From: Ilyonectria destructans
Lineage: Eukaryota > Ascomycota > Sordariomycetes > Hypocreales > Nectriaceae
Direction of reading: 5' to 3'
Length of the DNA: 64,000 bases
Assembly (NCBI GenBank): GCA_020740775.1
Contig: JAHEWK010000001.1
Location: 3,286,001 to 3,350,000, forward strand
Positions 1-11,703 of the stretch are shown piece after piece. Made by a program: the position numbers and the translations under genes. A model generated the notes under the pieces. That model was not told where the DNA came from. It saw only the letters and a program-made list of their open reading frames with translations, and made no database searches. Positions within the stretch are counted from its first letter, which is position 1; every line of letters starts with the position of its first letter.

Positions 1-52
1 CGAGGCCAAGCACGGCCAATTGTCCGAGAGGCTTCAAAAGGGACCGCATCAT
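1..52 (-). CDS. N-terminal secretory leader of a truncated gene (partial)
   Basis: Reading leftward from two adjacent ATG codons at 52-47, the minus strand stays open to the window edge. It encodes a basic then hydrophobic start (MMRSLLKPLGQLAVLGL), which has the form of a signal peptide or membrane anchor. A TATAATA sequence on the same strand at about 137-143 lies roughly 90 nt upstream and could be its core promoter. Only 17 codons are visible, so the product cannot be named, and the call could be a chance ORF. The function is not inferred. Confidence 0.4.
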   Translation of the reverse strand, partial: MMRSLLKPLGQLAVLGL

Positions 53-909
53 TGTAGCTGAGCAGCAGTTTGTGTGAGGTGAGCTGGAATCGGGAAACGG
101 AAGAGAAGGAAACAAAACATTCACGGGAAATCGCAGCTATTATACGATGATGACGCTAACACGGCTCAGCCCCTGTCTCCATCTACATGCAACCGAGATG
201 TAACCAACCCAGAGCCGCAGATCAACACAACCCCACTGAGACTGCGGAGGCGCTCAACCCCTAGCAACTGCATCAATTTGTCGCCTCACTATTGCACAGT
301 TGCCTTTCAGAGCTAAAAGAGCCTGTAGCGCATCCTGCATCATGCGGCTTTGACTGGTCTTGGGTTGACAGCTCCATGGTGGCTTGAATTCCATCCCGTC
401 TTGGCTCTATATATGTATGCCATTGGCAGTAGTGCCGCCATTCATGTATTCATCGTACCAGCTGGACGCCCCGTGTTCTTTCTTTAGACTGCATCTGCAC
501 ATTGCATCGCCACCACCAGTTGCTTCTGGCAACAGCCTGTCGTTGTGTAGCATCCTTTGATCGGCTGTGCTGATTGCTTATTGTGAGGTGGATCCTGTGT
601 TTCAAACCAAAGTTGGGTTGCATGCGGAGAAGTCGGCTTTATTTTCCATGGATATTTAAGGGGGATTGGTACCGTGCTACTAAACTTAGGAAGATCAACC
701 CAGCAGTAAGCCAGAGAGTAGCAGATCCATAAGACGAGTAGGGCAGTGCAGTATTGCAGTCTTTCGTGATATCACGGTCGCCCGTATAGGGTAAGCCAGC
801 CCACAAGCAGCTGATGTCATAAGTGGGGAAACAGCAAGTTCTCCAAACGCCAGAATCTTTAAATGCTTCTCCAACAAACGCGTTTCATCCCATCGCTTTG
901 ACGCGCAAA
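53..909. other. Intergenic region, probable divergent promoter
   Basis: No gene is seen. The stretch separates the leftward partial leader from the rightward ASNSD1-like gene and probably serves both. An AT-rich TATATATGTAT block lies near 408-418, and TATAATA (minus strand) lies near 137-143. Confidence 0.5.
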
Positions 910-2740
910 ATGTGCGGCATCCATGCTGCCATTTCGTCGTCCCCCGACTCTGTCATCTCACCCGAGCTCACCCAATGTCTTGCAAAGAGAGGCCCCGACC
1001 ACACTGGAACCGTGCAGACGCAGGTCGCCAGTAGGGACCCAGAACAAGCCGCGCGCTTCCTGACCTTTACGTCAACGGTGCTTTCACTCCGAGGCGACCA
1101 CGTGGCCAAACAGCCGCTCGTTGACGATGCTTCCGGATCCGTCCTCTGCTGGAACGGCGAGGCGTGGGGTATTCGAGGAGAACCCGTCCAAGGCAATGAC
1201 GGCGAGGCGGTCTTGGCCCTGCTGACTGAGGCGAGCCGTAGTGCGGCAGACTCAGATGGCGTTCTCGATGCTCTACGTGCAATCGAAGGCCCCTTTGCCT
1301 TCATTTACTTTGACAAACCCGCAGAGCGCATGTACTACGGCCGCGATCGTTTGGGTCGCCGGTCGCTGCTTGTGAAAGCAGGCCGACCGTTTGTCCTATC
1401 CAGCGTTGCAGAAACTCCGGCTGAAGGCTGGACGGAGGTTGAGGCTGATGGATGCTATGTACTTGCGCTGGACGAGGGTGACTTGGTTACTGACATGATA
1501 CCTACTCGACATGACTGGGCTCATGATCCTTCCCTAGTGAGTCCCCTCGCACTGGTCTCCTCGGGATCCTAATCTTACTACTTACCTCTGCAGGTGTCAA
1601 GCATCGGAGTTTTCAACACGGAGATACCACAGGTACCCTTCAGGCTGGCTCTCAATTCGAGGTCAGTCCAGGCCTTACAACAGCATCTCATTGAATCGCT
1701 GAGACTTCGGGTCCTTGACGTGCCCTTGCCTCCTCAAGCGTCTGATACAGATGCAAGGATCGCGGTTCTTTTCTCAGGAGGACTTGACTGTACCGTTCTG
1801 GCGCGGCTTTCCCACGGCCTAGTGCCCTTGAAGCAGTCGATTGACCTGATCAATGTTGCATTTGAGAACCCCCGAATTGGAGCTCAACATCCTGACTGTT
1901 CCCGAAACGATCTTTACGAAAAATGCCCAGATCGGATGACCGGGAGGAGCGCCTTTGCAGAACTTACCAAAATCTGCCCTGAGCGAGCATGGCGCTTCGT
2001 AGCGGTATGAGTCTCATGAACCCTCCAGCGTACCAGATGAACTGATTCAAGGTAGGTGAATGTGCCCTATACCGAGACCCTGGAACAAAGACCCGAGATC
2101 GTACGATTGATCCACCCACACAACACGGAGATGGATCTCTCGATTGGATGTGCGCTTTACTTCGCGGCAAGGGGCCAGGGACTCGGCGAAACACTGTCGA
2201 AACCAGAACCCCAATCATATTGCACGACAGCTCGTGTGCTTCTATCTGGACTCGGGGCGGACGAACTCTTTGGAGGCTATGTTCGACATGCTACAGCGTA
2301 TTCTCGGCGAGGCTATCCTGGTGTTGTGGAGGAATTGAAGCTCGACGTGAGCCGGCTGGGCAAGAGAAATCTTGGTCGAGACGATCGAGTGATGACGCAT
2401 TGGGGCCGAGAAGTGCGATTCCCGTACTTGGACGAACGATTTGTCAAGTGGGCAATCGAGTCGCCAGTCTGGGAGAAATGCGACTTTGAAAACCAAACCG
2501 ACGAGGTCGGAGTTGACCCTGAAAAACGGGTACTGCGACTGTTGGCCAGGTCCTTGGGGATGGATTCAGTTTCGCAGGAAAAGAAGCGGGCCGTGAGTGA
2601 ATTCGCAACCGGTGTTGTAACTTGTGTTGTAACCTGTGTCGTATCACACGCTGACTATCTGGTGGTAGATTCAATTCGGAGCTAGGACGGCCAAGATGGA
2701 AAGCGGCAAGGTGAAAGGGACGACTCTTATCTCAGGGTGA
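910..2740 (+). CDS. Asparagine synthetase domain-containing protein (ASNSD1 / YML096W type)
   Basis: The product is a class II glutamine amidotransferase fused to an asparagine-synthetase-like domain. Four exons (910-1536, 1594-2004, 2056-2592, 2669-2740) give 548 residues. The start is fixed by the sequence M-C-G-I: Cys2 becomes the N-terminal nucleophile of the Ntn glutaminase domain, so the in-frame extension to 823, which lacks an ATG, is not used. The PP-loop SGGLD lies at about residues 270-274 and SGLGADELFGGY at about 410-421. The C-terminal KKRAIQFGARTAKM signature is restored only when the last intron (2593-2668) is removed, which supports the splice model. All introns fall between codons. 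Family members of this subgroup are poorly characterised; true asparagine synthesis is not shown. Confidence 0.9.
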
Positions 2741-3258
2741 AAAAGGGGGACGGGGACCAAGTGGTCTGAAACGCGACGGGTGGTACTCGGCGATGATGAC
2801 ACTCACAGATACTTCCGAGACGCTGCAACTGCAGGAAACATCAAGCTCGCGCGTGTGCGTTTGCTGCGATGAAAATAGCAGCTAACCCTCGGCGGGCTTG
2901 ATGGATCGATCTCTGCATGGAATCGTTGATGAAGTCGTAAAGGCAAGTCTGAGCCGAGCCATAAATACGTAATTAAGGACAAGCATATGCAGTAATTCTC
3001 CGATGGGACCAAGCTTCCATGTTCGATGTTCGATGTCATGAGCGAACCAGAGCGACCCAGAGCGAGCGTGGAGCCACGGCCTGACCTGAAAACTGCCGGC
3101 ATGAGACTACAATTCTGCAACGGTGTCGATCAGCGGCACAGGGAGTGGCCTGAGACGCGCCAGGTTGTGACGGGTAACATTGTACTGGTATGCTATGCGT
3201 TGATCGTTTGCTGTTCTGAGGCCAGCCAGACAGCTCATGGACGCACAGCTCAGGGACA

Positions 3259-3300
3259 CAGCTCAGCTCAGCTCAGCTCAGGGAGAGCTCAGGGAGAGCT
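3259..3300. repeat. AGCTC / GGGAGAGCTCA short tandem repeat
   Basis: A run of the 5-mer CAGCT/AGCTC is followed by two copies of an 11-mer containing GGGAGAGCT. It lies in intergenic DNA. It looks like ordinary slippage-generated simple sequence. Confidence 0.8.
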
Positions 3301-3571
3301 AGTAGCTCCACCACGTTCCCCTCGGAGCCAGTAACTGTCGCACTCGTCCCCGTGCTGTGGAGTTGATAGGGCAAAAGAAGACTGTGGACGGGCGGCCGGA
3401 ATGCCATTTTTAGCGGAAGTACGGGGTTTATACGAGGCGCGACCTGTAGAAACTCGAGCGCGGCGGCCTGGTGCGACAAGCCCCTGGCGATGCGGCCTCC
3501 CAGGCGTCAGGGATTGCGGCCATGGCGGTCTCCAATACGCGCTAACGGGGCCTGTCACGGCGGGTAGCACG

Positions 3572-3619
3572 GCGGATGCTCCAGCGGATGCTCCAGCGGA
3601 AGCTCTAGCGGGTGCTCCA
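3572..3619. repeat. Four imperfect 12-bp tandem copies
   Basis: The unit GCGGATGCTCCA occurs twice perfectly and then twice with one or two changes (GCGGAAGCTCTA, GCGGGTGCTCCA). Because the unit is a multiple of three, any frame crossing it stays open, which explains a longish but unconvincing ORF here. Confidence 0.85.
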
Positions 3620-3994
3620 GCGCGTGCCTGGCGGCTCGCTCGACCTTGGCGGCGCTCGAAAACACCACCTGCTCGCCAATCGATGCGTGGGATGTTTTAC
3701 TTTTATCGCCTTGAATTATTTTCGTCGCTTTGCTCTTTGTTGTGGCCCAGTCGATGTAGACTGACTTTCGTTCATTTATTCCGTTTCTCTCCCTCTCTCT
3801 GTTTCGTTCTCCATTCTTTTGTCGCCCTCATTCCTTGACGAGCTGGACACTCGGCATTGGACAGCGCTGGACAGGTTTCCACGCATCCAGCACACAACAC
3901 CACGCACCCAGAGGCACACCCAACTCACCGGTGGCCGCATCGTTCGCCACGACACTCATTCCATTTTCTTTCCCGGGAACCCCAATTCACCTTG

Positions 3995-5008
3995 ATGTTC
4001 AAACTATTCGTTCATGTAAACGAGCGGGGCAGCTACTCTTCCCACACGAGCCCCTCACCCACCAGCACCTTCAGATCTCGACCCTCCGTGTCCCTCGCCA
4101 GCCCCAGCCCCAGCTTCGTCGACGACGACGCCTACATCACCATGGCAAAGGGTCGTCGCCCCCCGCCCCTCAACCTCAGCATCGATGCCCGGCCCAGGAG
4201 CCTGCCGCGGATATCCAGGACACCCGCCAACAAGGAGGCGACGCCGCTGCTGACTCCCCTCCCCGAAGACGATTACGAGGACCCGCCTGAGCCCATCGTC
4301 CGGGTCGTGCGTATTGCTGTCGATTTCATGCACCTGGTTGCTTGCATGATGCTGGTGTTGATGATGTCTATTTTCCTGGCCACTTATGCTCAGGCCATAA
4401 CGTCGAGTTACGGGTAAGAAGCCACAGCCAATTGAGCCAAAAAGTAATCTTCAGCTAATGATTATCCCATCTCCAGACCAAAGGCCGTGCTGCTTATCAT
4501 AGCGCTGGCCTGTGACGTCGTCCTCGACATGAGGTCAATCCGTCTCTGCGACCGTTCCTGGAATGATTGGGCCCTGCTGGCCCGGTCCCTCTCAGCGTCG
4601 GTCTACCTTGGCATTCTTATTGCGTTCCTTGCAGCGGAACGAGTCTTTCCGATTGACTACACGTACTGGAATATGACCCCTGAGGAGGCTGGCGAGCCGG
4701 TTATTGCCCTCGTATGCGTTGTCTTGTAAGTCTTTCAACATGTTACTCGTTCTTTTCCCTATACCCCGGGAGAGACACATGCAAGCGAGCAAGAAGCTAA
4801 TTCTGTCGGCTGCAGAGGATGGGACATCGTGCACCTGATTCTGTCTCAACAGCGAGCAGGTTGGTGGTGGACGTGGGCGCAGTCGCAGTGGCAGCGCGGG
4901 CCGAGCAAGATTGGCGGAGGCGGCCCCGGCGGCGGAGGGGACCGGAAGCGGGGCGGACGGGCGCCCAGACGGACAATGCGAGGCTGGACCTGGAGTTGTG
5001 CGTCATGA
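3995..5008 (+). CDS. Four-helix integral membrane protein of unknown function
   Basis: I do not recognise the family. Three exons (3995-4413, 4477-4725, 4816-5008) give 286 residues. A Ser/Pro-rich, basic N-terminal half is followed by four hydrophobic stretches: VRIAVDFMHLVACMMLVLMM, VLLIIALACDVVLDM, SLSASVYLGILIAFLAA and VIALVCVVLGWDIVHLIL. The last helix is completed only when the third exon is joined. The tail is Gly/Arg/Trp-rich and ends WSCAS. The arrangement resembles small four-TM MARVEL-like fungal membrane proteins, but that is inference. The start is uncertain: ATG 3995 is the first plausible one, while ATG 4142 (CACCATGGCA) has the better context and would give 237 residues with all helices retained. 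Confidence 0.7.
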
Positions 5009-8000
5009 GAAACAAGAAGAAGGCGGGTTGTCTTGGAAGTTCGTATTTCGAGCAAAGTCCCCCGGTTCATACTTTCATGAACGGCGACGTTGAGTTTTTT
5101 TTTTTTTGTCTCACCGGGGGAGCCTGTAATGTGATTCGTATCAATCTACGACGAAAGCATACATGAACTGACATGGAGTTCCGGAACAGGCGGATGTGGT
5201 ACGTAACGACGTTATCGGAACTCATGGAGCTGATGTGTATGTCTTTCATTGTGTCTCGAATGTCTCTCCGCTTATTCCATCACGTCGAGTGTATTGTCGA
5301 GACCTCCCCAGTTTCTGGGCGAGCGGGCATCTTCACCTGAGGGGGAGCTGCAGGCAGGCTCCCCTGCAGCAAGAGGCAATCCTCTGCGTATCCATATGAT
5401 ATCCGTATGCATGCATGCATGAATACAGTGAGTGTACAGCTCACGAGTACCTTCGGGATCATGATGCGGCTTGGTTTAGGTTTTTGGACACGACTTCCTG
5501 CAGGGGATATGGCACTGGGTTGAGGGGTTGAGAGATGGCGGCGGGAAATGGGGAGCAGCGACCTCGAGATACCGCGGAGAATAAAATAACTACGTAGTAG
5601 GCGGGTAATCCCTACGTAATGAACAGTGCAGGGGAACATGGTGATGTTGGTGACATCCAGCTGTGAAGACAAGGTCCAGGATATCAGCAAACTACGAGTA
5701 GCGAGAAACAGTCCGAGCGTAGTTGCGGCGAAGCTTGAAGCTGAGAGTGCCAGAGACAGAACAAGGCCCCGGATTGGGACACTTATGGGCATTCGAAGTG
5801 GACACCCCAGAAGGTCCTTGTTATTCGGTTTGATGACTCTCTTGGAAAAGACAGAAGGCTTCGGTAGCCGGCAACCGGCAGACACAATACACAGCGGAAG
5901 CAAGACAAACTGCGCATGTTAGACGTAACGTGGAAAGCCACATCGGATTCGGATCAGGTCAGATCCAAGCGAGCTCAACAAAGTTTAAAGAAGCAATATA
6001 TTGTAGCGGTCAAAAATTAGCTCGTCCCATGGGTTCAGTTTTGACTTACTTAGAGATGCCAAGGTGTCAGTGTCGCCGATCTGTCCGGTTTGAGGGCAGC
6101 GCGGGCGTTGCTTTGCACAGGTTGGTGATGGATATCGGCTTAGGCGGCGGCGAGGGTCCGGCTGTAAGCTGAAGTCCCTCCATTGGGTCATATATCCCCG
6201 AATTAAGCTACCTTAGCGCAGGTGAGGCGCCGTTGGTGTTCTGGTGATGGTTTGGCCATCATGCCACCTCGCGATCCAGGCAATTCCAGCCAGCGCAGGG
6301 CCAATCCGCGGCCGACCCAGGGTTGAGAACCGAGCTAAAACAAATCCAAACAAAAACCAAAAAGTCGGTATTTTCGCCCACACTAGGGCCATCCTGGGGA
6401 CCTAGATCAATGCCTAGTACTGATTAGACAGAGGCACTAGAGAGGCAATCCAAAGAGAGAGTGTTGAATGCTGCCCTGAAACACGTTGTGGCTTGAGGGA
6501 TCCGGAGATGGCCAGCGGTTGTCGGCCCACACCTCCATGAGATCCGCTACACCTGAAGCCTACCGCAAATCCACCACGCACCGCACCAAAGACGGACAGT
6601 ACAGCGCAGCATGCAGGGCAACTCAACGTAAAGGATGCCGGAGCAGGTGCGCAGAGAGAACTGTGCTTGGGTGAATCGATGGTTGTGGCTGACTGGAGTA
6701 GGGATAGGGTCGCCCCAGTTGGTAAGTTGCTTCGACCAACTGGCACTCGGCAAGACGGAACCTGAGACGTAATTTCTAGCAAAGAAACAAATCATGGCGT
6801 TCCCCTTTAGAGCTGAGTTCTTACCATGATCTGTGAAATGAGCAAGGCTGGTCGTGTTCCTGCAAACTTGCGTGTGACCTATCACCGGACTCTGGAGAGG
6901 GAGAGGGGCTAGCGGGAGAGGCTTGGACACGAATAGTACAGTGCTGTCTTGGTTCCTTGTTTTGGGAACTCTGTACTTGCTTTTCGAACATGGAACGTGA
7001 AAGATGATGGCGGTTGTGAATCTGATTCCCCCCGATGAAACCCCTTGCTTTGAGGCTCAAAGTAAGTCATGGACATCAATCTAAGCATACGGGCGCACGA
7101 CCTCAATGGCATCCGAGCATAGGGTGACAAGATCCAAGAATAGGCCGTGGAGAGTCAAATTCGGTTGCCGGCGGGGAGTCAAGGATCAAAGGGAAACAAT
7201 AGGAACAACGGCACTCGAACAACGGACCCGGCCTCGCAGGGCTACGCCTGCCGCATCCCGCCTGCCGCCTGCCACCTGCCGGGCTTCACAGGGCAGAAGG
7301 TGCAGGGCAGGGACGTTAGGAACAGAGACGTTAAGAAAAGAGGTGGAAGGAGCCAGGGGCGCGCCGATCTACCGAGAATGGAGTTCCGCGCTCCACCCCC
7401 ACAAGAGCTGCACTAACATCACCACCATCACCACCTCCACCTCAGCCTCCACCACGAAAAGCGCGAGGCTTCGGGAATCGGGCCATTAATTCCTTGGGCG
7501 CGCCATGCATGCGCCTAACCAATAACACAATGGCCCCAGAATCGCGTTGGAAGGTCTCGCCCACTAGCGTTCCGCGTATGAGCGACGGCTTCTGAAACTG
7601 GGGGTCCGAATTCGTGAGATTACCTCTAGGATTAAGGACCACAAACGCCCGACCGCTATATTCCGACCTCCGAATCGATCAAAAGCACCAACGCAGGCTA
7701 ACAGACCAAGAAACGACCGACCTGACCGCAATTGGGACCTAAATTTAGGTAGATGCCGACTCAGATTCCGACTCCGTCTGCCCGTGCTCCTGTCAAGGGC
7801 CAGGCGCCTTCGTTTCGACTCAGCTGGGACTCAAGCTCCCGCTCACCCTTGTCGATGTTCTTCTATGTGACCGTTGCTTGCCGACGCCTACCAGCGCGCT
7901 CTCCGAACGCTGTGACACTCAGCTCGAAGATACCCTCACCGTAGCTCTGCGGTCGTTGTGCTATGGCGCTGGCGCTGGTGGTGGCGGCAAACCAAGCTGA

Positions 8001-8563
8001 TTTACTGTCGGCTTTCACGGCACTGCAACACCCACTCGGCCGGCCGATGGCCTGTGACTCTATTGGCCCCCCCCCGAGACAAGTACGCGGTCCTTCTTTC
8101 AATAGCCTCGTTCTGTCTTACCTTCTGGGCTTGTGTCGGGTCTGCCCTTATTGGTGAAATCGTACTCACCAAGGTGTTGACCCGACCAGAGGCGATCTGT
8201 CTCAGGGCCCACGAACTGCCTCCAGCATCAAGCATAGGAGACTAAGACTTTTCCAACCGGGGTCGTCGCTGCTCGGTGCTTGGACGCGCTCGGGACTTCA
8301 GCTGAACTAGCATGGCTCCGGGGTGGGTGGTCTTTCCTGGCCCGTGTGGTGTAGATAGACCACGACGGCGCGAACGAACAGTCTCGCCGACTGCATGTGT
8401 GTGCGGTGACGGGAGAAATTACCTGTGATGGGACCAGGGAGTCCTGGCTACTGGGGAGGTGTCTGAGCGGGAGTGAGCATCACCCGAGAAGGCCGCTCTG
8501 CGGGAGCCGGTGATATCATGGTTGAGAGACTGTCTGCCACCCAGATGTCTCCCATTGTCAAGC
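5009..8563. other. Gene-poor intergenic region (about 3.5 kb)
   Basis: No gene could be supported. Open frames on both strands are short, overlap each other and show no codon bias or recognisable motif. It holds an ATGCATGC run near 5405-5420 and a perfect 14-bp palindrome at 7737-7750. The region may carry long promoter sequence for the secreted protein gene to its right. Confidence 0.5.
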
Positions 8564-8570
8564 TATATAA
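8564..8570 (+). promoter_or_regulatory. TATA box of the secreted protein gene
   Basis: TATATAA lies 207 nt upstream of the ATG at 8777. It is followed by a long C/T-rich leader (about 8590-8770) of the kind common in strongly expressed fungal genes. The combination supports a focused, high-output core promoter. Confidence 0.65.
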
Positions 8571-8776
8571 GGTCTTGATGGCTCCCGTCTGGAAACATCT
8601 CTCTCTCCATCACCAACAACCACTTCAACACTCTAAAACTTCCTCTTCATTAGCCTCCCGGCTCTAGTCTTTCGTTCTCAACCCAGCTTTTCTTCTCTCG
8701 CTTTGAAAAAACCATCTCCTATCTACTCCTACCTCTACAACCTTTTAGTACTATTACTTCCTCTTCAAACTTCATC

Positions 8777-9661
8777 ATGTACTTCTCCAAGTTTATCATG
8801 ACCCTGGCGTCTCTCGCCTCTATGGCCTCGGCCACCGCCATGCCCCAGTCTCCCGTCGAGTCTGGTCTCGATGCCCGCGACGCTGGCAGCATCTTTGAGC
8901 GTACCTCCTTCAAGTGCCCCACCGGCATGAGCTACTGCTCCTGGACCAAGGCCTGCTCTTGCAACCCCGGCCAGTCTTGGGACTCCAAGAAGAGCTGCTG
9001 CTCTGGTACCGTCAAGACTGGCGCATGGCCTAAGCCTTCGGTCAGCGTCTACGGCTCCGTCGATGCTAAGCTCGGCGCCTTCTGCGCTTGCTCCCCTTAC
9101 AAGATCGTCAAGTACAACTCTAAGCACGCCTACTGCCAGGCCTCTATCAAGAACGTCGTCTTCCTGGCTCCTCTTGAGATCGAGGCTGAGCTCAAGGTTT
9201 ACGCCGGTGCCGCTATCAATGTCAAGGCTGGCTGCAGCGTCAGCCTGAAGAACACCTGCGGTGCCCTTGCCGGTCTCTACCTCGAGTCATGTGCCGATGC
9301 CGTCACCCTCTTCAACACCAACGCCTACGGCCTGTCTGTCTCTGCTGGTGGTGTCATTGGCGGTATCGTCGGCGGTGTCCTCAACACTGTCAAGGACCTC
9401 ACCTGCTGGCTCGGACTCACCAAGTGCGCCACCTACGATTGCGTCTCTTACTGCACCAAGGGCTGCAAGAACTACATTGACATCAAGGGCTCCGTCGGTG
9501 GATACCTCAACGGTCTTATTGGTTTCTGTGTCCTCCCCGATGTTCTCCTGTTCGTTGGCGCCGCTGGCAGCATCGTCAACGTTGCCATTGAGCACCTCCA
9601 GTGCCTCGTCGGTAACATCATCAAGAGCATCCTCAGCACTTTTGACTGCGGCTGCAACTAA
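8777..9661 (+). CDS. Secreted cysteine-rich protein, unknown family
   Basis: This is an intronless 294-residue protein. Residues 1 to about 20 form a signal peptide (basic n-region, Ala/Ser-rich c-region), and a short acidic pro-like segment follows. The mature part starts with a compact cysteine cluster (CPTGMSYC, ACSC, SCC) at about residues 52-76. The middle section has scattered cysteines. The C-terminal half has Gly/Val/Ile-rich amphipathic stretches (GGVIGGIVGGVL, LLFVGAAGSIVNV) and the protein ends DCGCN. I count about 21 cysteines. Codon choice is extremely biased to C-ending codons and AAG, much more than in neighbouring genes, which points to very high expression. I do not recognise a known domain. 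A cell-wall, surface-active or effector-like role is possible but unproven. Confidence 0.9.
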   Translation: MYFSKFIMTLASLASMASATAMPQSPVESGLDARDAGSIFERTSFKCPTGMSYCSWTKACSCNPGQSWDSKKSCCSGTVKTGAWPKPSVSVYGSVDAKLGAFCACSPYKIVKYNSKHAYCQASIKNVVFLAPLEIEAELKVYAGAAINVKAGCSVSLKNTCGALAGLYLESCADAVTLFNTNAYGLSVSAGGVIGGIVGGVLNTVKDLTCWLGLTKCATYDCVSYCTKGCKNYIDIKGSVGGYLNGLIGFCVLPDVLLFVGAAGSIVNVAIEHLQCLVGNIIKSILSTFDCGCN

Positions 9662-10060
9662 GCTGTTTAATAACACCCCGGGGATCGGTGAAAACCACCC
9701 AAACACCTAAAACGGTTGGAACGATAACAGTGTGCTGTTTTCCGAGCTGAGGATATATGTTCGGTGGCTGGACTGCCTATTTACTTACTACTGTCGGCCC
9801 TTATCCCTGTGAATAATCTTTCTATGAACTTGAATCAATGAATATAGAGCACATGTTTCGCACTCTGATCTCTTCCTCGCTCGCACTTGTGATGAATGTA
9901 ACGAAATCAATTAGATTCAGGGGCTTTTGAATTGCCTTAGCTTGCTATTGAAACTCTGTGTGCACAGACTGATCATGAAAAGAAAAAAAAGAAAAAAAAC
10001 GGACAAGAGGACGCTTCTCCCAAGGAACCTAATTGTACATCATCGTCACATGTCGTCGGC
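9662..10060. other. Convergent 3' region
   Basis: The region lies between two stop codons and contains the two 3' untranslated regions. A purine run (A/G only, mostly A) at about 9977-9999 is visible. No gene is seen. Confidence 0.6.
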
Positions 10061-11423
10061 CTAACCTCCAACCGCCTCCACAATTTGTTTACCGAAGTTG
10101 TCCACCAAGAAGTGACTAAAAGACTCCTCGTCGTTCTCATCCATGAGGAATCCGTTGTCCTCCGTGTCCGGTAATAGCAGCTTCGCGTACAGCCCTTCAT
10201 CGGCTTTCGCCCATGTTGGCGGCAACACGTCCACATCTTCTCCAGGCATATCCGTAACGACCTCTATAACACGCGTGCGTTTCAAGATCTTCTTTGTAGC
10301 GTTAGCCTTCAGCCTAGCTTTCCCGTTCAGGATCACATGTCCGTGTCGTGGCCTCTCATCTGCCCTTGAGCCTTTCGCTGGACGCTGAGAGCTCGGCAAT
10401 TCTGTCTCCCAATCGGGCGAACCAAATATGGGTAGGTCAGGATGTCTTTTCGAGACTGAAACGAGGATGTTAGTAAGAAGCTGTGGTTTGAGTTGGTCAC
10501 ACAAAGAGAGAATGTTGAGAAGATCTGTTTTCTTCACATGTGAAAAGTATTCGTTGCGCTGTATAACCGAGATTAGTAGTGTGTCTTCACATGAAGAATG
10601 TGTGGCTTACTGCAGAGTCAGGGGCACGACCAGCACCGAATCCGACAAGCTTAGACTTGGCAGGGACGACCCCTTGAGGGAGAACGGCCAGTCGTTTCTG
10701 GCGTAACCTCTCTATTTCATCTCGTCTTTGGTGATTTGCTTTCCCTTTGAGCTTGGCTGCTTGTTCTTGTTCTGCCGTGCACGTCACGCACACAAAACCA
10801 ACTAGCTTTACCATTTCGTTGGTGACTGCAGGAGAATGGCATTGCTGGTGCCAGAATTTGAGACAGCGGTTGCATTCAACCAAGGTGTCTTCGGGAGCCC
10901 GGGATTGTCCATCGCATTTCGAACAATTCCTAGAATACAGCTCTCTGGGCTGAGTTTGACCTTCAGAGGGCAGACTCTTTGGTTGGTCAACCCATGGAAA
11001 ATGGGTCGTGTTTTGAGTAAAGTCCACATCGATTGGTGCATCCCGCTTTCTCTTTGAGCTGGTGTTCGGAATGTCCCAAGTGCTTGATTTCGGACTATGA
11101 TGAGAGGCTGATGAGGGGGGCAATGGCATCCTGAGAGTGTCGCTCATGTTCTGCGCCGGCCTCGATTCAGTGCCCTTACTGGCGACATTGTTCGATTGGT
11201 AAGCTTGACCTTGTGTGGTTGTGATGGTTGGATTTGCACTAGGTGAATTGAGCTTTATTCGATTTAGGATTAAGCTGTTGGTCGCAGAGAATTGAGGCAC
11301 GTATGATGTTTGTTGCCTTGTCGTCGGAGTTGAATGGATTGGCTCCTCTGCTGATGGAATCTCGATACAGTCATGAGTTTCCGGTCTCTCCGATTTCATA
11401 TTTTTATTTGGCGCGTCGGTCAT
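10061..11423 (-). CDS. PHD-finger protein
   Basis: This is a probable chromatin reader or adaptor. Two exons (11423-10611, 10558-10061) joined by a 52-nt intron give 436 residues. The N-terminal 160 residues are Ser/Thr/Pro-rich and probably disordered. They include a basic KRKRDAPIDVD stretch that could be a nuclear signal. A C4HC3 PHD finger spans residues 167-215, with C167, C170, C184, C187, H192, C195, C212 and C215 all present. A basic, probably helical segment follows. The second exon contains a conserved-looking block (KKTDLLNILSLCDQL, SKRHPDLPIFGSPDW). The tail is acidic. The histone mark bound cannot be predicted. Two CACGTG boxes lie about 280-300 nt upstream. Confidence 0.85.
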
Positions 11424-11703
11424 TTTTGGATCCTTGTGTCGTGAGCAAAGTCCTAGGGCACCCAGGAAAGATGAGGTGACCGAATCCGGAGTCGTGTACC
11501 AGGCCCCTCCCAGAAGTGGAAGAGTAGGCGATGTCCCTCTTCCTTGGATTGGAACTGGAAGGACAATTGACGAGAGGATAAATCTTTTGCGTTTGTCAAT
11601 GAATATTTGCGTTTATTGCGGCACCATGGAACGAACGCGTGTTTTTGATGGCTGTCTGAGTCCCTTGCGCATGGTGATTGGAAGTTGAGAATTGGAAGAT
11701 GCG

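Larger units (their letters stand above)
2741..3994. other. Intergenic region with short tandem repeats
   Basis: No convincing gene is seen. An open frame at 3401-3838 spans a 12-bp repeat and a pyrimidine-rich leader and lacks protein-like features. The T/C-rich stretch from about 3700 to 3830 looks like the promoter and 5' leader of the downstream membrane protein gene. Confidence 0.5.

Noticed and set aside
823..909. In-frame extension upstream of the ASNSD1-like start
   Set aside because: It has no ATG, and the catalytic Cys must follow the initiator Met.
3401..3838. 145-codon plus-strand frame over the 12-bp repeat
   Set aside because: Openness is explained by the 3n repeat; the rest is leader-like T/C-rich sequence.
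9287..9706. 139-codon minus-strand frame opposite the secreted protein
   Set aside because: It is a mirror product of the strong codon bias in the real gene.
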